Assembly (NCBI GenBank): GCA_009733775.1
Contig: WOGZ01000050.1
Location: 89,223 to 153,222 of the forward strand
Origin: Alectoria sarmentosa
Lineage: Eukaryota > Ascomycota > Lecanoromycetes > Lecanorales > Parmeliaceae
Length of the DNA stretch: 64,000 bases
Direction: 5' to 3'
In this document: positions 1 to 10,699 of the stretch, piece after piece
Layout: each line of letters opens with the position of its first letter
How positions within the stretch are numbered: the first letter of the stretch is position 1
Notes under the pieces: model-generated
The model's input: only the letters and a program-made list of their open reading frames with translations
The model's database searches: none
Told to the model about the DNA's origin: nothing
Program-made: the position numbers and the translations under genes

Positions 1-300
1 TCGGGGTACATCACCTGTTTGCGATCAACAGCCTGTGTGTGAAGAGCACCAACCACTCCGAGGCTTCAGCAAAGCAGCCGAATGATATCACAGCGTTTCT
101 ATTGTACCCCCACAGGTTACAGTACTGATTGTGAATGAAGAACCCCAAAGCGCTGACTAGGTCGACGTCCAATGACTTGTGGCAATGCACAATTTCTGCG
201 CAAGGACAGAAGTGTCGCTTGCCTGAGCGTTCTTCTTTGAATTTCCCGCCTGTCAAGCCATGCGTGCTTTCTTCGAAAATATCGTGCCCCGATTGAGATC
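1..300. other. upstream region, no gene seen
   Basis: No recognisable coding sequence. It is the 5' flank of the WSC gene. The only open frames are short and lack family resemblance. Confidence 0.5.
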
Positions 301-1243
301 ATGATGAAGTACCCCAGAGCACTCACTTCTGCTTTTCTCATCTTCACCATCAGCACCGTCTCGGCCCTGCAAGCATTAAGCCTGCCTACTAAGTCAGCTC
401 TCTCTGGCCTGCCAACAATCGTCACAGTACTTGGCTGGACCTATCGAGGCTGCTATACTGATAGTGCAGATTCTAGAACGCTTACTAGGGAAAATTGGAC
501 GGGAAGTCTTACCCCAAGCGGTTGTGCATCTATCTGTAGTGGGTACAGATATTTGGCCTTGGAGAGTAGTAACGAGTGAGTCCTTTCCTGCTGGCACGAT
601 CAGTTGTATTGCGCGGCTGACTGGAGATAGATGCTACTGCGGGAACACTGTCGCTCGGGCCAGTATACCAGCGCCAGGCTATTTCTGTGCGAACGTCTGC
701 AGTGGGGATCAACAGTCACTCTGTGGAGGTAGAAGTGTGCTTAGTCTGTATGAGGCGGATAAGTTCGCCTCGACTGCTACTCCTTCACCCTTACTGATCT
801 CATCGGATTCGACGAACCTCTCGAGTTCTGCGCTGCTCGCCCCCCCCGTTCCACCTGGGCCGGCGACTGTTGCGACGGTACCAGGCTGGACCTACCGAGG
901 CTGCTGGTCCGATGACCCCAAGGACAGGACGCTCGTTAGGACGAGATGGAAGGGCTCTGTTACAGCGGCGAAGTGTGCACAGATTTGTAAGGGATATCAC
1001 TTTTTTGGTGTAGAATATTCAAACGAGTGAGTTCTATCGTGTCCGAAGGCTGTATAAGAGGATGATCATGGCTGAGGTTAATATAGATGCTACTGCGGCA
1101 ATTTAATTTCTCAGAGCACCAGACAAGTCCCGGAAAATGTCTGCTCAACGGTTTGTATGGGTGATTTTCAATCGATCTGTGGAGGGAGCAATGCGATTAG
1201 TTTGTATGAAGTGGACGAGAAGTTGGAGATTGCGGTTTCCTGA
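301..1243 (+). CDS. secreted protein with two WSC domains
   Basis: Three exons (301-575, 631-1026, 1087-1243) give 275 aa. The first ATG is followed by a basic start and a hydrophobic stretch (FLIFTISTVSA), a clear signal peptide. Two WSC domains follow, each starting with a GWTYRGC(Y/W) block and continuing through SGYRY/KGYHF and CYCGN to SLCGGRS or SICGGSN with the usual cysteines. They are joined by a Ser/Pro-rich linker of about 40 residues. WSC domains bind carbohydrate and occur in fungal cell-wall sensors and secreted enzymes. No transmembrane helix, catalytic domain or GPI tail is visible, so this is a short secreted carbohydrate-binding protein of unknown target. Both introns lie at the same phase-2 site, between SNE and CYCGN, which points to domain duplication with the intron. 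The splice sites restore the frame exactly. Confidence 0.85.
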
Positions 1244-1371
1244 GGGATGGAAGCACAAGCATGTGAGGATCGAGGTTGCTGATAGACAGCATCAGGACAA
1301 GGAGAGTGACCAAAGAAAATGACGATATGAGACATAGCAAAGAGCCGTAGAACAGGTACCGAAAACCCGAT

Positions 1372-2018
1372 TTATAGCCAGTCTAGGCAGGAGCAGTGTA
1401 GTGCTACATTTTTGTTCAGGGAGATAGAGTCGCACTCGTTCAAAGAACACGCTGTCTCTGAATAATTCCATGGACTTATGCAGACATTTTCATCTTGACA
1501 TGTGTTCCACACTCTGCCCAAAGCATCCGCTCTCATCTTGTAGCTTATGATCTGTAGGCGATGACCAACCAGCACCTCAGAGCCCGGCTCTCCATCCAAA
1601 TCCGCCTCCTGTATCAGCTCCGCCGCTCTGGCCCCTCCATATAATGGAGATAGACCCTTGCAGCTTGTATCGAAGCTCGGGCAGCGGCCAGAATAGTCGG
1701 CTCAAATCACAGCAAGGCAGTGGCTGTTGTAGGAGGGACGTCGCGAGCAGGACCGAAGGAGGAGATATTGCAAGAGGCGCAGACTTCGATGGAGGCAGGG
1801 TTGGGAGGTGGTGTTGTGGCGGGTACAGATGGGTCAGGATAAGGCTCGTTTATTGGAAAGCGGTAGATATCTGGCATGTCAGCAGAAGCATTGCTTATCA
1901 ACAGAGGACGCTGTAGCTTTTGCTAGATCTGTAGGAAATCCTTCGTGTAGATGGCAACTTGTTCGGCTATCGTGACCCAAAAGAGTGAGGTGCTTGCGTC
2001 AAGAGCCCTCCAACATCA
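1372..2018 (-). pseudogene. decayed protein-coding gene, family unknown
   Basis: Reading the minus strand from about 2018 downwards gives a continuous protein-like frame containing FWVTIAEQVAIYTKDFLQ. It is broken by a TAG (about 1932) and then runs on with IYRFPINEPYPDPSVPATT and a Cys-containing segment (EVCASCNISSFGPARD). A TGA follows near 1708. The frame then continues (FEPTILAAARASIQAARVY) and shifts to another frame ending with a Cys-rich tail (NTCQDENVC, CSCLDW) and a stop at 1372. The composition is coding-like across all pieces, so two stops and one frame change suggest a degraded gene. An unusual multi-intron gene is possible but no good splice pair was found. The family was not recognised. 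Confidence 0.4.
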
Positions 2019-2449
2019 CTGGATGTCAGTACCTAAATATTTCAATGTGGCTAATCTGGCTACTCGAAGTTAGTCTGCCCAATCCGGACAAGCGCGTCAT
2101 AAATCTTGGCATCGTGCCTGCTTCAATTCTACTTTCCGCGTCTGTGTTTTGCTCATGTCAATTATAATCAGAATTGGGGAGAAAGACAGTCGGGAAATTA
2201 TCAGAGAAGAGTGTGATATTGGGGACTAATCTATGGCAAGCAACCACTCAGCTTCTGTTGAGCCAATTTGAGCATCTCTGAATACCCTGTACTGACTGGA
2301 ACGGTAACCACAATGCGGAATGGAGTCCTCTGCATTCCGCAAGGTACCAGCACTGTACTGCCAACTGCCTTCATCAAAGGACCTGTCAAGCCTTAATTAA
2401 TGTCCCCCGCCCTGGACATTGATGAAGATCAGCATCGCCCGTGCAACCC
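2019..2449. other. intergenic, no gene seen
   Basis: No supported coding region. It lies between the decayed minus-strand gene and the 3' end of the coiled-coil gene. Confidence 0.45.
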
Positions 2450-3934
2450 CTAAGCCGAGGCTTTGCTGCGCTTTCCCAATGGATGATTGAGCTCGACGAG
2501 GAATGATGCCTGGCGGAGAGTCATCTCCTCCCCCTTGATCACCCGGTACAAACCAGGCTCCAGGCATATGATGAAGTCTCCGATGATTCCATCCTGGTCA
2601 GCGACCACCGTGCTGTCCGGCTTCAATTGCCTTCCACTCTTGATATCAATCATCTTGTGCACTTTCAACAAGTCTGTGATGACAGGCTTGAATTTGGTGA
2701 CGAGGGACGGCAGGATCGTAAACACATAGTCAGAGGTAGACATTCGGATTGTGTTCGCGAGCCTGACGGCAGGAAGCAACACTTGGTCGTAGAATGTAGC
2801 GTGAGTCTGCAGACCTGAGAACAGGTTTGGAAGAGCCTTAGATAGCTCTTTGGATAGGCGGCTGTTCAAATCTAGGGATTGCTGCTGACAACAACTTCTA
2901 CACTCAGTGGTCACGACAAGTGCTTTGAGTGTCTCGGAACGCCAGCTAGCGATCGTCACGGAATCTGTTCGCTATTGTCAGCGCCGCCACCCCTAAGCAA
3001 CCAGGAGCTAAATACCTCTTGGTGGATCAAGTTCTGCCATCTTCAGTTCCGCTTTCCGCAACAATTCTGCAGTCTCCCCCGACAAGCCAAAAAAGTATAC
3101 CTTGTTCCCAAACACGTTCTTTTGCAAGAAGCGATGGATCAAGTATCTAGCCAAATGTTCGCCAGCGCCCGGATGAAGGCGGAGGATGTTCATAGCGTAT
3201 TTGTCCTCGCCGACGGAAAAAAAATGGTCTGGCTCGGCCTCTGGATGTGCTTTCTCAAAAGCCGCGGCCTCCGCGTCGATCCAATGGACAATCTGCTGAC
3301 CGATGGATTCGAACCGTTTAGTGATGGTGGAGTCGGGAATTTGAGTCACTTTCTGCAAGTTGAACAGATCGTCCTTGCACTTAGACAATTCTTCCTGAAA
3401 GGCTGTGAGGTCATCTCGCAGTTCACTATTGGCATTTTTCATACGGCTGCCGATATTCTTGGATTCTTTGAGTTTCCGCCTACAAGCGGCTAGATCCCTT
3501 TTCTTTCCAATCAGCTGGGCTTTGGTCTTTTTGAAATCTTCCTTAGACGTAGCTAGCTTGTTTTGTGCATCCTCCAGCTTATTCTGGTATATCTGCAAAG
3601 GTAGTCCGGCACTTGCTAGGATGTCTTCAACGCTACCTGCTCTGACTTCGTGATCTTTGATCTTGGGTATTCTGTTTTTGACATGCTGCTCTTGCCACTT
3701 GCTTGCTGATCTGAGAGTCCTGACTGAGGTGACCTCAAGGTCTGGCGTATCAGCAGAAAGCTGGCCTTGACTTTGTCCTCCGACAGGAGCTTGATCTGTC
3801 ATGGTAACATCTTCCGACTCACTTTCAGGCTTGATAGCTTCCTGAAGCGATAATTGTAGCGAATGCACATCGATCTCCCCTCCAGATTCTCCATCTCCTT
3901 CTCGCACCCTTGGCAAGAGATCGAAATATAGCAT
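2450..3934 (-). CDS. coiled-coil protein, function unknown
   Basis: Two exons on the minus strand (3934-3016 and 2964-2450) are joined across a 51-nt intron (donor GTATTT, acceptor GAACAG), giving 477 aa. Residues 1-90 are acidic and probably disordered. About residues 100-185 form a Lys/Glu/Leu-rich coiled coil (LEDAQNKLATSKEDFKKTK onward). The rest, beginning near PDSTITKRFESIGQQIVHWI, looks globular and helical. The IPDS....F.SIGQQI..WI pattern resembles a fungal-specific group of coiled-coil proteins of unknown role, a recollection and not a search result. Divergent with the Hsp70-like gene, separated by 416 bp, so the two may share a promoter. No catalytic motif is visible. Confidence 0.75.
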
Positions 3935-4350
3935 TTCAGCGAGGGTCGGCTACTTGCACGTCTGGTAAATCACTGAAGTCTGAGTTGTCAGTCCGAACCC
4001 TTTCAACTTCGTCACATCTTCAAAACATCACTGATCGTGAAATATCAAGTCCGAAAGTGATTTGACTCACAAGCAACATTGTCCAAGATGGTTTCAATAG
4101 AAGAATTAAGTGAGTCATTTGGTTTCAAGATGCTGGATCTGTTCAAGGTGGCAATGGCGAATGTGGCCTGGCAACAAGTGAAGTCAACTTCGAAAAACCT
4201 CACCTTGGATGGGTTTCTCACTTCCACTATCTACCATAATCTACCCACGTCCCCTATTCCTTTTCACTTCGTGGAGACTTCTATTCTAATTATTCACGAC
4301 GACTAGATCTCGCCAATTGCGTTGCCGTATCTCGAGCCAAAAAACCTGCG
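3935..4350. promoter_or_regulatory. divergent intergenic region (coiled-coil / Hsp70-like)
   Basis: 416 bp between two divergent start codons, so it should hold both promoters. A 70-odd-codon open frame from about 4088 on the plus strand has no family resemblance and is not called. No heat-shock element cluster was recognised by eye. Confidence 0.4.
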
Positions 4351-6743
4351 ATGGCTAAGACACCTACGAAGCCTGAAATGTCCAAAGAAACCAAAAAGTC
4401 TACCACTGCCACAAAGCATACAGAATCTCCAACGCCGAAGCCAAAGCGTAAAAGGCAAGAGACAAAAAAAGCGACGAAGGAGCCTGATCGCAAGATTTTA
4501 GTTGCCGTCGATTTGTGAGTGAAATCGCACTGGTAGCCTCCTACATACTGACCGTTTGAAAGTGGAACCACCTTCTCTGGTATCGCGTGGGCTCAAACTC
4601 GCCAGGTACGCTCGGAAGTCTTCACGATTTTACGCTTCCGATTTGCTGATTTGTGACAGCCGGAGGTCCAAAAGGCAATCATTCAGTGGCCGGATGCCAC
4701 TTCCGACGGCATGGAAGGTGTCTCTAGTGAAAAGGTTCCCACGTGAGTACCTACGGCGTCGACAATCCTGCGGGTCGAATTCTTCTGCTTACATTGATTA
4801 GAGAGATCACCTATGATGGCAAAATTTACAAGTGGGGCTTTCAGATCGAAGATGCGGAGAAAAGGCATCAGTGGTTCAAATTGGCCCTCGACCCTTCCCA
4901 AGCTCATGATTCGAATCTCGCCTCCAGATACACTGATCCCCGGGCTTATCCGCCAGCTTACGACGCCGAAAAGTTCACGACCGATTTCATGACCGGTATT
5001 TGCGAACATAGCGTTCGAGCCCTCCGTCATGATATTCCTGAAAGTGCATTACTCTCCACTCCAATCGAGTACATCGTGCGTAGCCGGGAATCCGAGCAAA
5101 ATGCGTAGTGATTTTCCGCTGATTCAAAGCAGATTACCGTCCCCGCTGTGTGGTCTGACATGGCCCAAGCTAAAACTAGAGCTTGTGCAGAGGCGGCTGG
5201 TATGGGTGCAGGAGCTGCCCTTCACATAATATCCGAACCTGAGGCAGCAGCGTTGTATGCGTTGACCGCTCTGGACCCACACGGTATCAAGATTGGGGAC
5301 ACATTTATGCTTTGCGACGCTGGTGGGGGAACCGTAGATTTGATTACATATCAGGTCTCAGCGTTGAAACCAATCCTGAAGCTTACAGAGGCCAGCCCTG
5401 GGTCTGGCTCAAAGTGCGGGGCTGTATTTCTCAATCACAGATTCGGAGAGTATCTAGAGGGGAAGCTTGGAAATGAGGATGGATGGGACGAGGAAGTGCT
5501 AGAGGAAGTAAGTTTCTTCAATTTCTGACGTCGAGACGACAGACTAATGATCTGACAGGCAATGAAACGATTTGAGAGTGTTGTATGTTCACAGTTATAG
5601 ACCTTTTCGACTCTGGCTGGATGCTGATGTCCGCTCTCTTGACAGGTCAAAAGACAGTTCAGTGGAAAATCCGGCCAAGAATTCCAGATCCCAGGTTTGC
5701 AGCCATTGTGCCTTCACCATTTCTTCTTGCAACTGACGAATTATAAACAGTCCCCGGTCTCGCAAATAACAAAGAGCTGGGCATCCGTAAAAACAAGATG
5801 ACTTTGCTAGGCACTACCGTTAAGGTCATCTTTGAACCTGTGGTGAACGAAGTACTCAAGTTGGTGACCGGCCAGATCGAGGCCGCAAAGAGACCTGTCA
5901 AGGCTGTCGTTTTGGTTGGCGGTTTCGGCCAGAATGGTTATCTGCGAGATGCTATCCGTGACAAAGTCAAGTCCAGCAGCGTGGAAGTGATGCAATCTCC
6001 CAACAGGTAGATATTGACCATACGGCGAGAGTATATGCGGGCTAACATCCAATAGTTGGACTGCGGTCGTCCGAGGTGCCCTGATGAAGGGGCTTGCATC
6101 TACGTCTCCTGCCTTTGCCACTGTCAAGATCGGTGGGCGGTCTGCCCGTATGCATTATGGCATCAACTGCGGCGCCCCGTACCTCGGCCTGGAGCACGGC
6201 AATGCAAGGAAACTTTGGGATGCATGTTCGGGTTTCTACAGAACCTACATGATGGAATGGTTTATCGAAAAGGTATATCTCCCCAACAGCCATGCTACTC
6301 TAAATTGTCTTGGCCGAGCTGACACAGAACGACAGGGCAGTCAAGTCAAAGAAAACGACCCCGTACGCCTGAACTATCAGCGAACGAGACTAGTGTCTCG
6401 TGGTCCCCCCAAAACAATCTCGACCACCATCTACTGTTCCAGCGATCCCCAGAATACAGGAGCGCCGAAGTACGTTGAAGATGGTGAGTCTAGTATCTCA
6501 ACACACAGGTTATACGTTGGTGGCCTAACACTGTCCACAGAAGGCGTGACCCAGCTTGTCAAAGTCACAGCGGATTTGAGCCGCATTCCCGTTAAGAAGA
6601 TTCCTCAGACGAAGGGCGCCGATGGCAAATTGTACTACATAGTCGATTATGCTATCAAGGTGACAAAACTGTCGGCTCACATTTCGTACGAGCTGCTCTA
6701 CGGCAGCGTAAACTATGGGCATGTCACTTCCCAGTATGTCTAA
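4351..6743 (+). CDS. Hsp70-like ATPase of the HSPA12-like fungal group
   Basis: Eleven exons by manual splicing: 4351-4514, 4563-4605, 4660-4742, 4802-5075, 5133-5507, 5559-5582, 5646-5694, 5751-6006, 6056-6272, 6336-6483, 6541-6743. They sum to 611 aa with frame kept at every junction. The actin-like ATPase signatures are all present: phosphate-1 loop VAVDFGTTFSGIAW (about residue 51), TVPAVWSD, phosphate-2 LCDAGGGTVDL, and the adenosine motif VVLVGGFGQNGYL. A Lys/Thr/Pro-rich extension of about 48 residues precedes the ATPase and looks disordered and nuclear-signal-like. The C-terminus is short with no canonical substrate-binding domain or EEVD tail, unlike true Hsp70. That architecture matches the expanded HSPA12-like proteins of filamentous fungi, whose clients are largely unknown. 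Confidence 0.9.
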
Positions 6744-7678
6744 GACCTGAGCTCGTTGATCAATGGTCACTTCTCCGGACCTATGCTCTCTCTTCCAGGA
6801 CATCACACTCGAAGATTTAGCATCTGGAGGATGGCAGGTCTTAATGACTTCACATTGCAGAGTCTCGGTCCCAGAAGCATCAATGCTTTCATGATCTCTA
6901 TTCCCGGCGTTCTAGCAGCACATTGTGGCCTCGTGCCACCACCTGCCTTTACAGTGCTGGATCTTCCCCACTCACTTCTGCACGAGAAGGGACGATCACA
7001 TTTTCCTTGGTTCAGACAGGTTGCTATCAAGGGGTTCACATAGACAGATTCGTGACTACGGTCCTCAATAGAAATCGAAATCAGCTGAATACAACGTTAT
7101 GCCTCTCATCAACGGCGATGCTTGGAACGTGTGAAATGTCATGACGTTGCTATAGAATTCAGATCAAGTGGTATTGGTGGTATCACAGCTCTTCTCCCCC
7201 CCCGATGTACATCCTAGAGCGCCCACGTGAACGCCGATGCTGAAGGAAGAGGTTATACATCCATCCAGTCTATATGCAAACAGATGCTGCTCCCGATACG
7301 CTCTCTTTCCCCCTTCACAGATTCATCAGGCGCTTTGAGGAGCTCCTCGCGGAGGCGTGAAGGTTATGGTGGTTGGTGGTGGTATTGTACTGATGAGAAT
7401 AGCCTCAGTGGCTTTTCTCCTCCGCTCCTCTCATCGACGCGGGAGTATGGTCTCGCGCCACAGAGTGTGTGGCTTTGAGGTCCTAACGATCCGGCGTTGG
7501 GTTCCTTCAAAGTCGACATTTTCCCAAGTTATCCTGAGATGAGGGCTCCAGCTGGTTGAGCAGTCGTCCCCATGAGCCTTTCAGAGACCACAGTATCGTT
7601 ACCTCAAATACACCGAATTGTCCAACGTGTATCCGCGTCTTACTAAAGTCGAGGGATCTTTCCGATATGTTTTGTTCT
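6744..7678. other. convergent intergenic region, no gene seen
   Basis: 935 bp between the 3' ends of the Hsp70-like gene and the LisH-WD40 gene. Several short open frames overlap on both strands but none has domain-like content or plausible splicing. Confidence 0.5.
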
Positions 7679-9799
7679 TCAATGCCGTAAGTTGATGATC
7701 GCAATCTGTTTGTAGCCGTCAGCCTGGTCTGCGAGGACTCCGGACGAAAGCTTGAAGCTTACCCGACTCCCAAATCCCAATGCCAACTTCCCACTTTCTG
7801 CGTCCCAACTCAACGAGCAATTCGCATCCCCTCCAAAGTCATCCTCCTCCTCGCTAGCTCTATTTCCATTGGTAAGCGTGCCGTTGGATAATTTGCTCAT
7901 CACGCCTTTCGAAGTTGCCTTCGGCACTCCTCCAGCTTCTGCATTCCAGATCAGCACTCTGTTCCAATTAGCTGCTGCGACCAGGTAACCGTCTGGAGTG
8001 AACGACATGGCTATCGCGGGTGCCGACTGGCCTAAGGAAAAGGTGTGCACCAGGTTGAAGGGTCGCTTAGCGTCCCATACTTTGATGGATCCGTCCAGCG
8101 AGGAGGTGGCAAGGAGGCGGGGAGCGCTGGCTGGATATGCGGAGAGGTTGGTGACAGGCTGATAGGCGAGAGCTGTGATTTCGGATCCATGTGCGGTGAT
8201 GGTGCGGAGAGTATCCGAAGAGTCGATGAGGCCAAGGACCGCTGTTTCTTCGGCGGCGAGGGCGGTAGTGTGGGTGCGGGAATCGTAGCGTATGTGCAGC
8301 CAATTCTGCTGGGCTGCTGGGTCGGAGCGGGTGGTCAGGGCGATGATGCGTTGGTTTTCGAGGAGAGATGAGGCAATGGTATCCTTGCCGCAGATGGTGA
8401 GTTGGTAATTAGATGTCCAAGCGGCATCGGTGATGACGCTGGGGAGTTGATAGGGAGGCATCGCTTGCGACGAGTCGATGTCCCAGAGCGCCAAAGAGGA
8501 GGTGGCATTACCCGCAGAGGTGATGCCTAGCAATTGTTTGCCGGAAGGCGACCAGCGCAGTTTGAGGACCATGTCTTGGACAGCTGGTAGCTCGTCGAGT
8601 GCCTTTCCTGTCTTGGACCAAAGACTGACAGCGCCGACCCAGTCGGAATCATCGTCACGAGTGGCGACGGCGAGTATTTCGCCAGTGGGATCCCATGCCA
8701 TAGTAGAGACGAGGGAGCCATAGGATGAATCGAGGTCGACATATGATTGGTGGATTTGGTGATTATGATTAGGGTTGTCGTCAAAAGCTGCCGATCTTGA
8801 GATGGACCAAAGGCGGCATAGCGCCTCGCCACTAGTTGCAAGGATGCTTGGATCTTTCGGGTTCCATGCAGTATGCATCACGTGGCTTGTTTCAGATACT
8901 GTCAGAATGCTCGTCTGTGGTCCCAGTTCAGCAATTTTGTCGCTTTGAACGCCTCTGCTTTCGCCGTTGGTCAGCGTCTGGATTATTGGACTATTTTCCG
9001 ATGTGGGGCTGCCAGGCGCATCGGCGTCTTCATCAATGTCCATGCCATTGACCGTTTGACCATCTTCTGCGGGGGAGTAATTAGTCGGCGATACCGGTAT
9101 GGGTGCTTCATTCTGATAATGAAAACCATTTTGATCAATTTGCATGCTGTCGCCGTCTGCTCCATCACCATTAGCGGATACGTCACCATTTCTTCGCCGA
9201 CTCCGTTTTGCTGCGGGTGGTGTAGGGAGATCCAGGGATAGTCCATTAGTATTAGAATCCCGGCCATGTTTTCGCTCCCGCGAGGATCTTGTCCTTTCCT
9301 CGTCAATCTGGTCTTGTTGCGGTACCGATGGTGCCCGACCGGCTTCAGTACCGAAAAACAGTAGGGTAGCCGCCGACGAAGATTTTGGACCATCAGGCTA
9401 AAAAATCTGAGAAGACGTCGTGATTGACTGCGCAGTGTGACTTACCTGATCTAATGATTGCTCAATTTGATGGTACTGGAGGCCTTTTTGTACCAGTGAT
9501 ACCAAGGCGTGTGCTTTGATATGTTGTGCAAATGGAAGGGTCTGTGGATCCAGGAGCCAGTCACGCTGCAGCTTGACAGCGGCATCACCATGGCCTATGT
9601 AGGAATAGATTAGTATGCCCATGACCTTGATGATAGCAGATCAGGATGAGGCAATGCACTCACCAGACTCCTGCAAATATCTTTCCGAATGGCACAGTCA
9701 GCGAATGGGATTCGGTTGAATCGGATCCAAGCATCATTGGACGACGTACCTCCAAATGAGATAATTCACATGGTCCGAGGTCAAAGTGCTGGCAGCCAT
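7679..9799 (-). CDS. LisH and WD40-repeat protein, TBL1/Sif2-like corepressor subunit
   Basis: Four exons on the minus strand (9799-9750, 9680-9664, 9594-9446, 9397-7679) encode 644 aa. The N-terminal LisH motif (VNYLIWRYLQESGHGDAAVK, from about residue 11) is assembled across a 17-nt microexon and two introns; only this splicing restores the conserved WRYLQESG core. A basic patch KRSRRR near residue 137 looks like a nuclear signal. From about residue 240 to the end there are WD repeats with readable WD/WN dipeptides (ALWDIDSS, SIKVWDAKRP, VLIWNAEA). This order is that of TBL1/TBL1XR1 and yeast Sif2, the scaffold of the Set3/Hos2 histone deacetylase corepressor. Inferred role: nuclear chromatin repression. 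Confidence 0.88.
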
Positions 9800-9870
9800 G
9801 TCGATGAAGAATTTGTCGCATGCGCCTGCATGAGGCGAAAGATGATGGCGATTATCTCAGAGGCTAAAGA

Positions 9871-9925
9871 TATGGGGGAATATGGAGTATGGGGATATGG
9901 GGATGTGGGATATGTGATGGGATGA
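9871..9925 (+). repeat. G-run tract with quadruplex potential
   Basis: Irregular ATATGGGG/GATGTGGG words give at least four G-runs of three or more within about 45 bases on the plus strand, enough for a possible G-quadruplex. Structure is inferred from the runs only. Confidence 0.45.
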
Positions 9926-9948
9926 AACACTTGGGATTTGGAGCGTGG

Positions 9949-9985
9949 GAGTCTGAGTCTGAGTCTGAGTCTGAGTCTGAGTCTG
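9949..9985. repeat. hexanucleotide tandem repeat (GAGTCT)n
   Basis: About six exact tandem copies of GAGTCT in the promoter region shared by the LisH-WD40 and TMEM115-like genes. Confidence 0.9.
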
Positions 9986-10227
9986 ACCGAGGAATGGGTT
10001 CGAATTGCAACTGGACCAACCTGGAAGCTACCTTAGCCTTTCGGCACGCAAGGCGTCAAACTTCCACTAACTTAGTCCTCCCGGAGAGCAGATCTCGAAC
10101 TCGTTACCTTACTCCAGGATTCCAGAATCCAGAGTTCCAGCATCCCAGGGGGGCTCTCTTTGTTCGGCTAAAGCACACGCGCTGACAATCCAACAATCGT
10201 GCTTGGACGATCATAAAGTTGAAAGCT

Positions 10228-10228
10228 G

Positions 10229-10259
<31 letters not shown>

Positions 10260-10263
10260 AAGT
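10228..10263. repeat. hexanucleotide tandem repeat (GTGAAA)n
   Basis: About five to six tandem copies of GTGAAA, 240 bp after the GAGTCT tract. It is preceded by GTTGAAAGCTGAAA, which looks like diverged copies of the same unit. Confidence 0.9.
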
Positions 10264-10699
10264 CAAGGACAGATTACAGAGTATGGACTTGATCCCACCC
10301 TCATCCAAGCGCAGGAGCATCTATTGCCAAGTGGCTTGACTCGATGAGGGAGAAAGGCGAATTGGCTCTGTCATGATTGGTCTCGGACTGTTTGGCTCCG
10401 TCTAGCCTTAGGCTAGTAATCCCTGTAACGGCGTCAAACCTCACAGCCGAAGCTGCCAAATTCGAATCCGAACCATAAAGTAAACTTTTTAAACCATTAA
10501 CTTTTTGAACCCACCAGTTCCAGTCCCCGTCCCAGTCCCAGACACCAACACGAAGATCCTCTGCCGGCCACGCTTCTCGGAACAATTATAATCATAAATC
10601 ATAAATCACAAAGCATAATAATAATCCTAATAATCATAATAATAGGCATGCCACTTGGCTGCAATACCGAGCATTGCCCTGACGTCCACATGCACAATT

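Larger units (their letters stand above)
9800..10699. promoter_or_regulatory. repeat-rich divergent promoter region
   Basis: 900 bp between the divergent LisH-WD40 and TMEM115-like genes. It holds a G-rich stretch, two hexanucleotide tandem repeats (listed separately) and an A/T-rich run with many ATAATCATAA-type words at about 10590-10645. No coding sequence is supported. Confidence 0.5.

Noticed and set aside
4079..4306. Short plus-strand ORF upstream of the Hsp70-like gene
   Set aside because: It lies in a divergent promoter, has no family resemblance and cannot be joined to the Hsp70 frame by a good splice pair.
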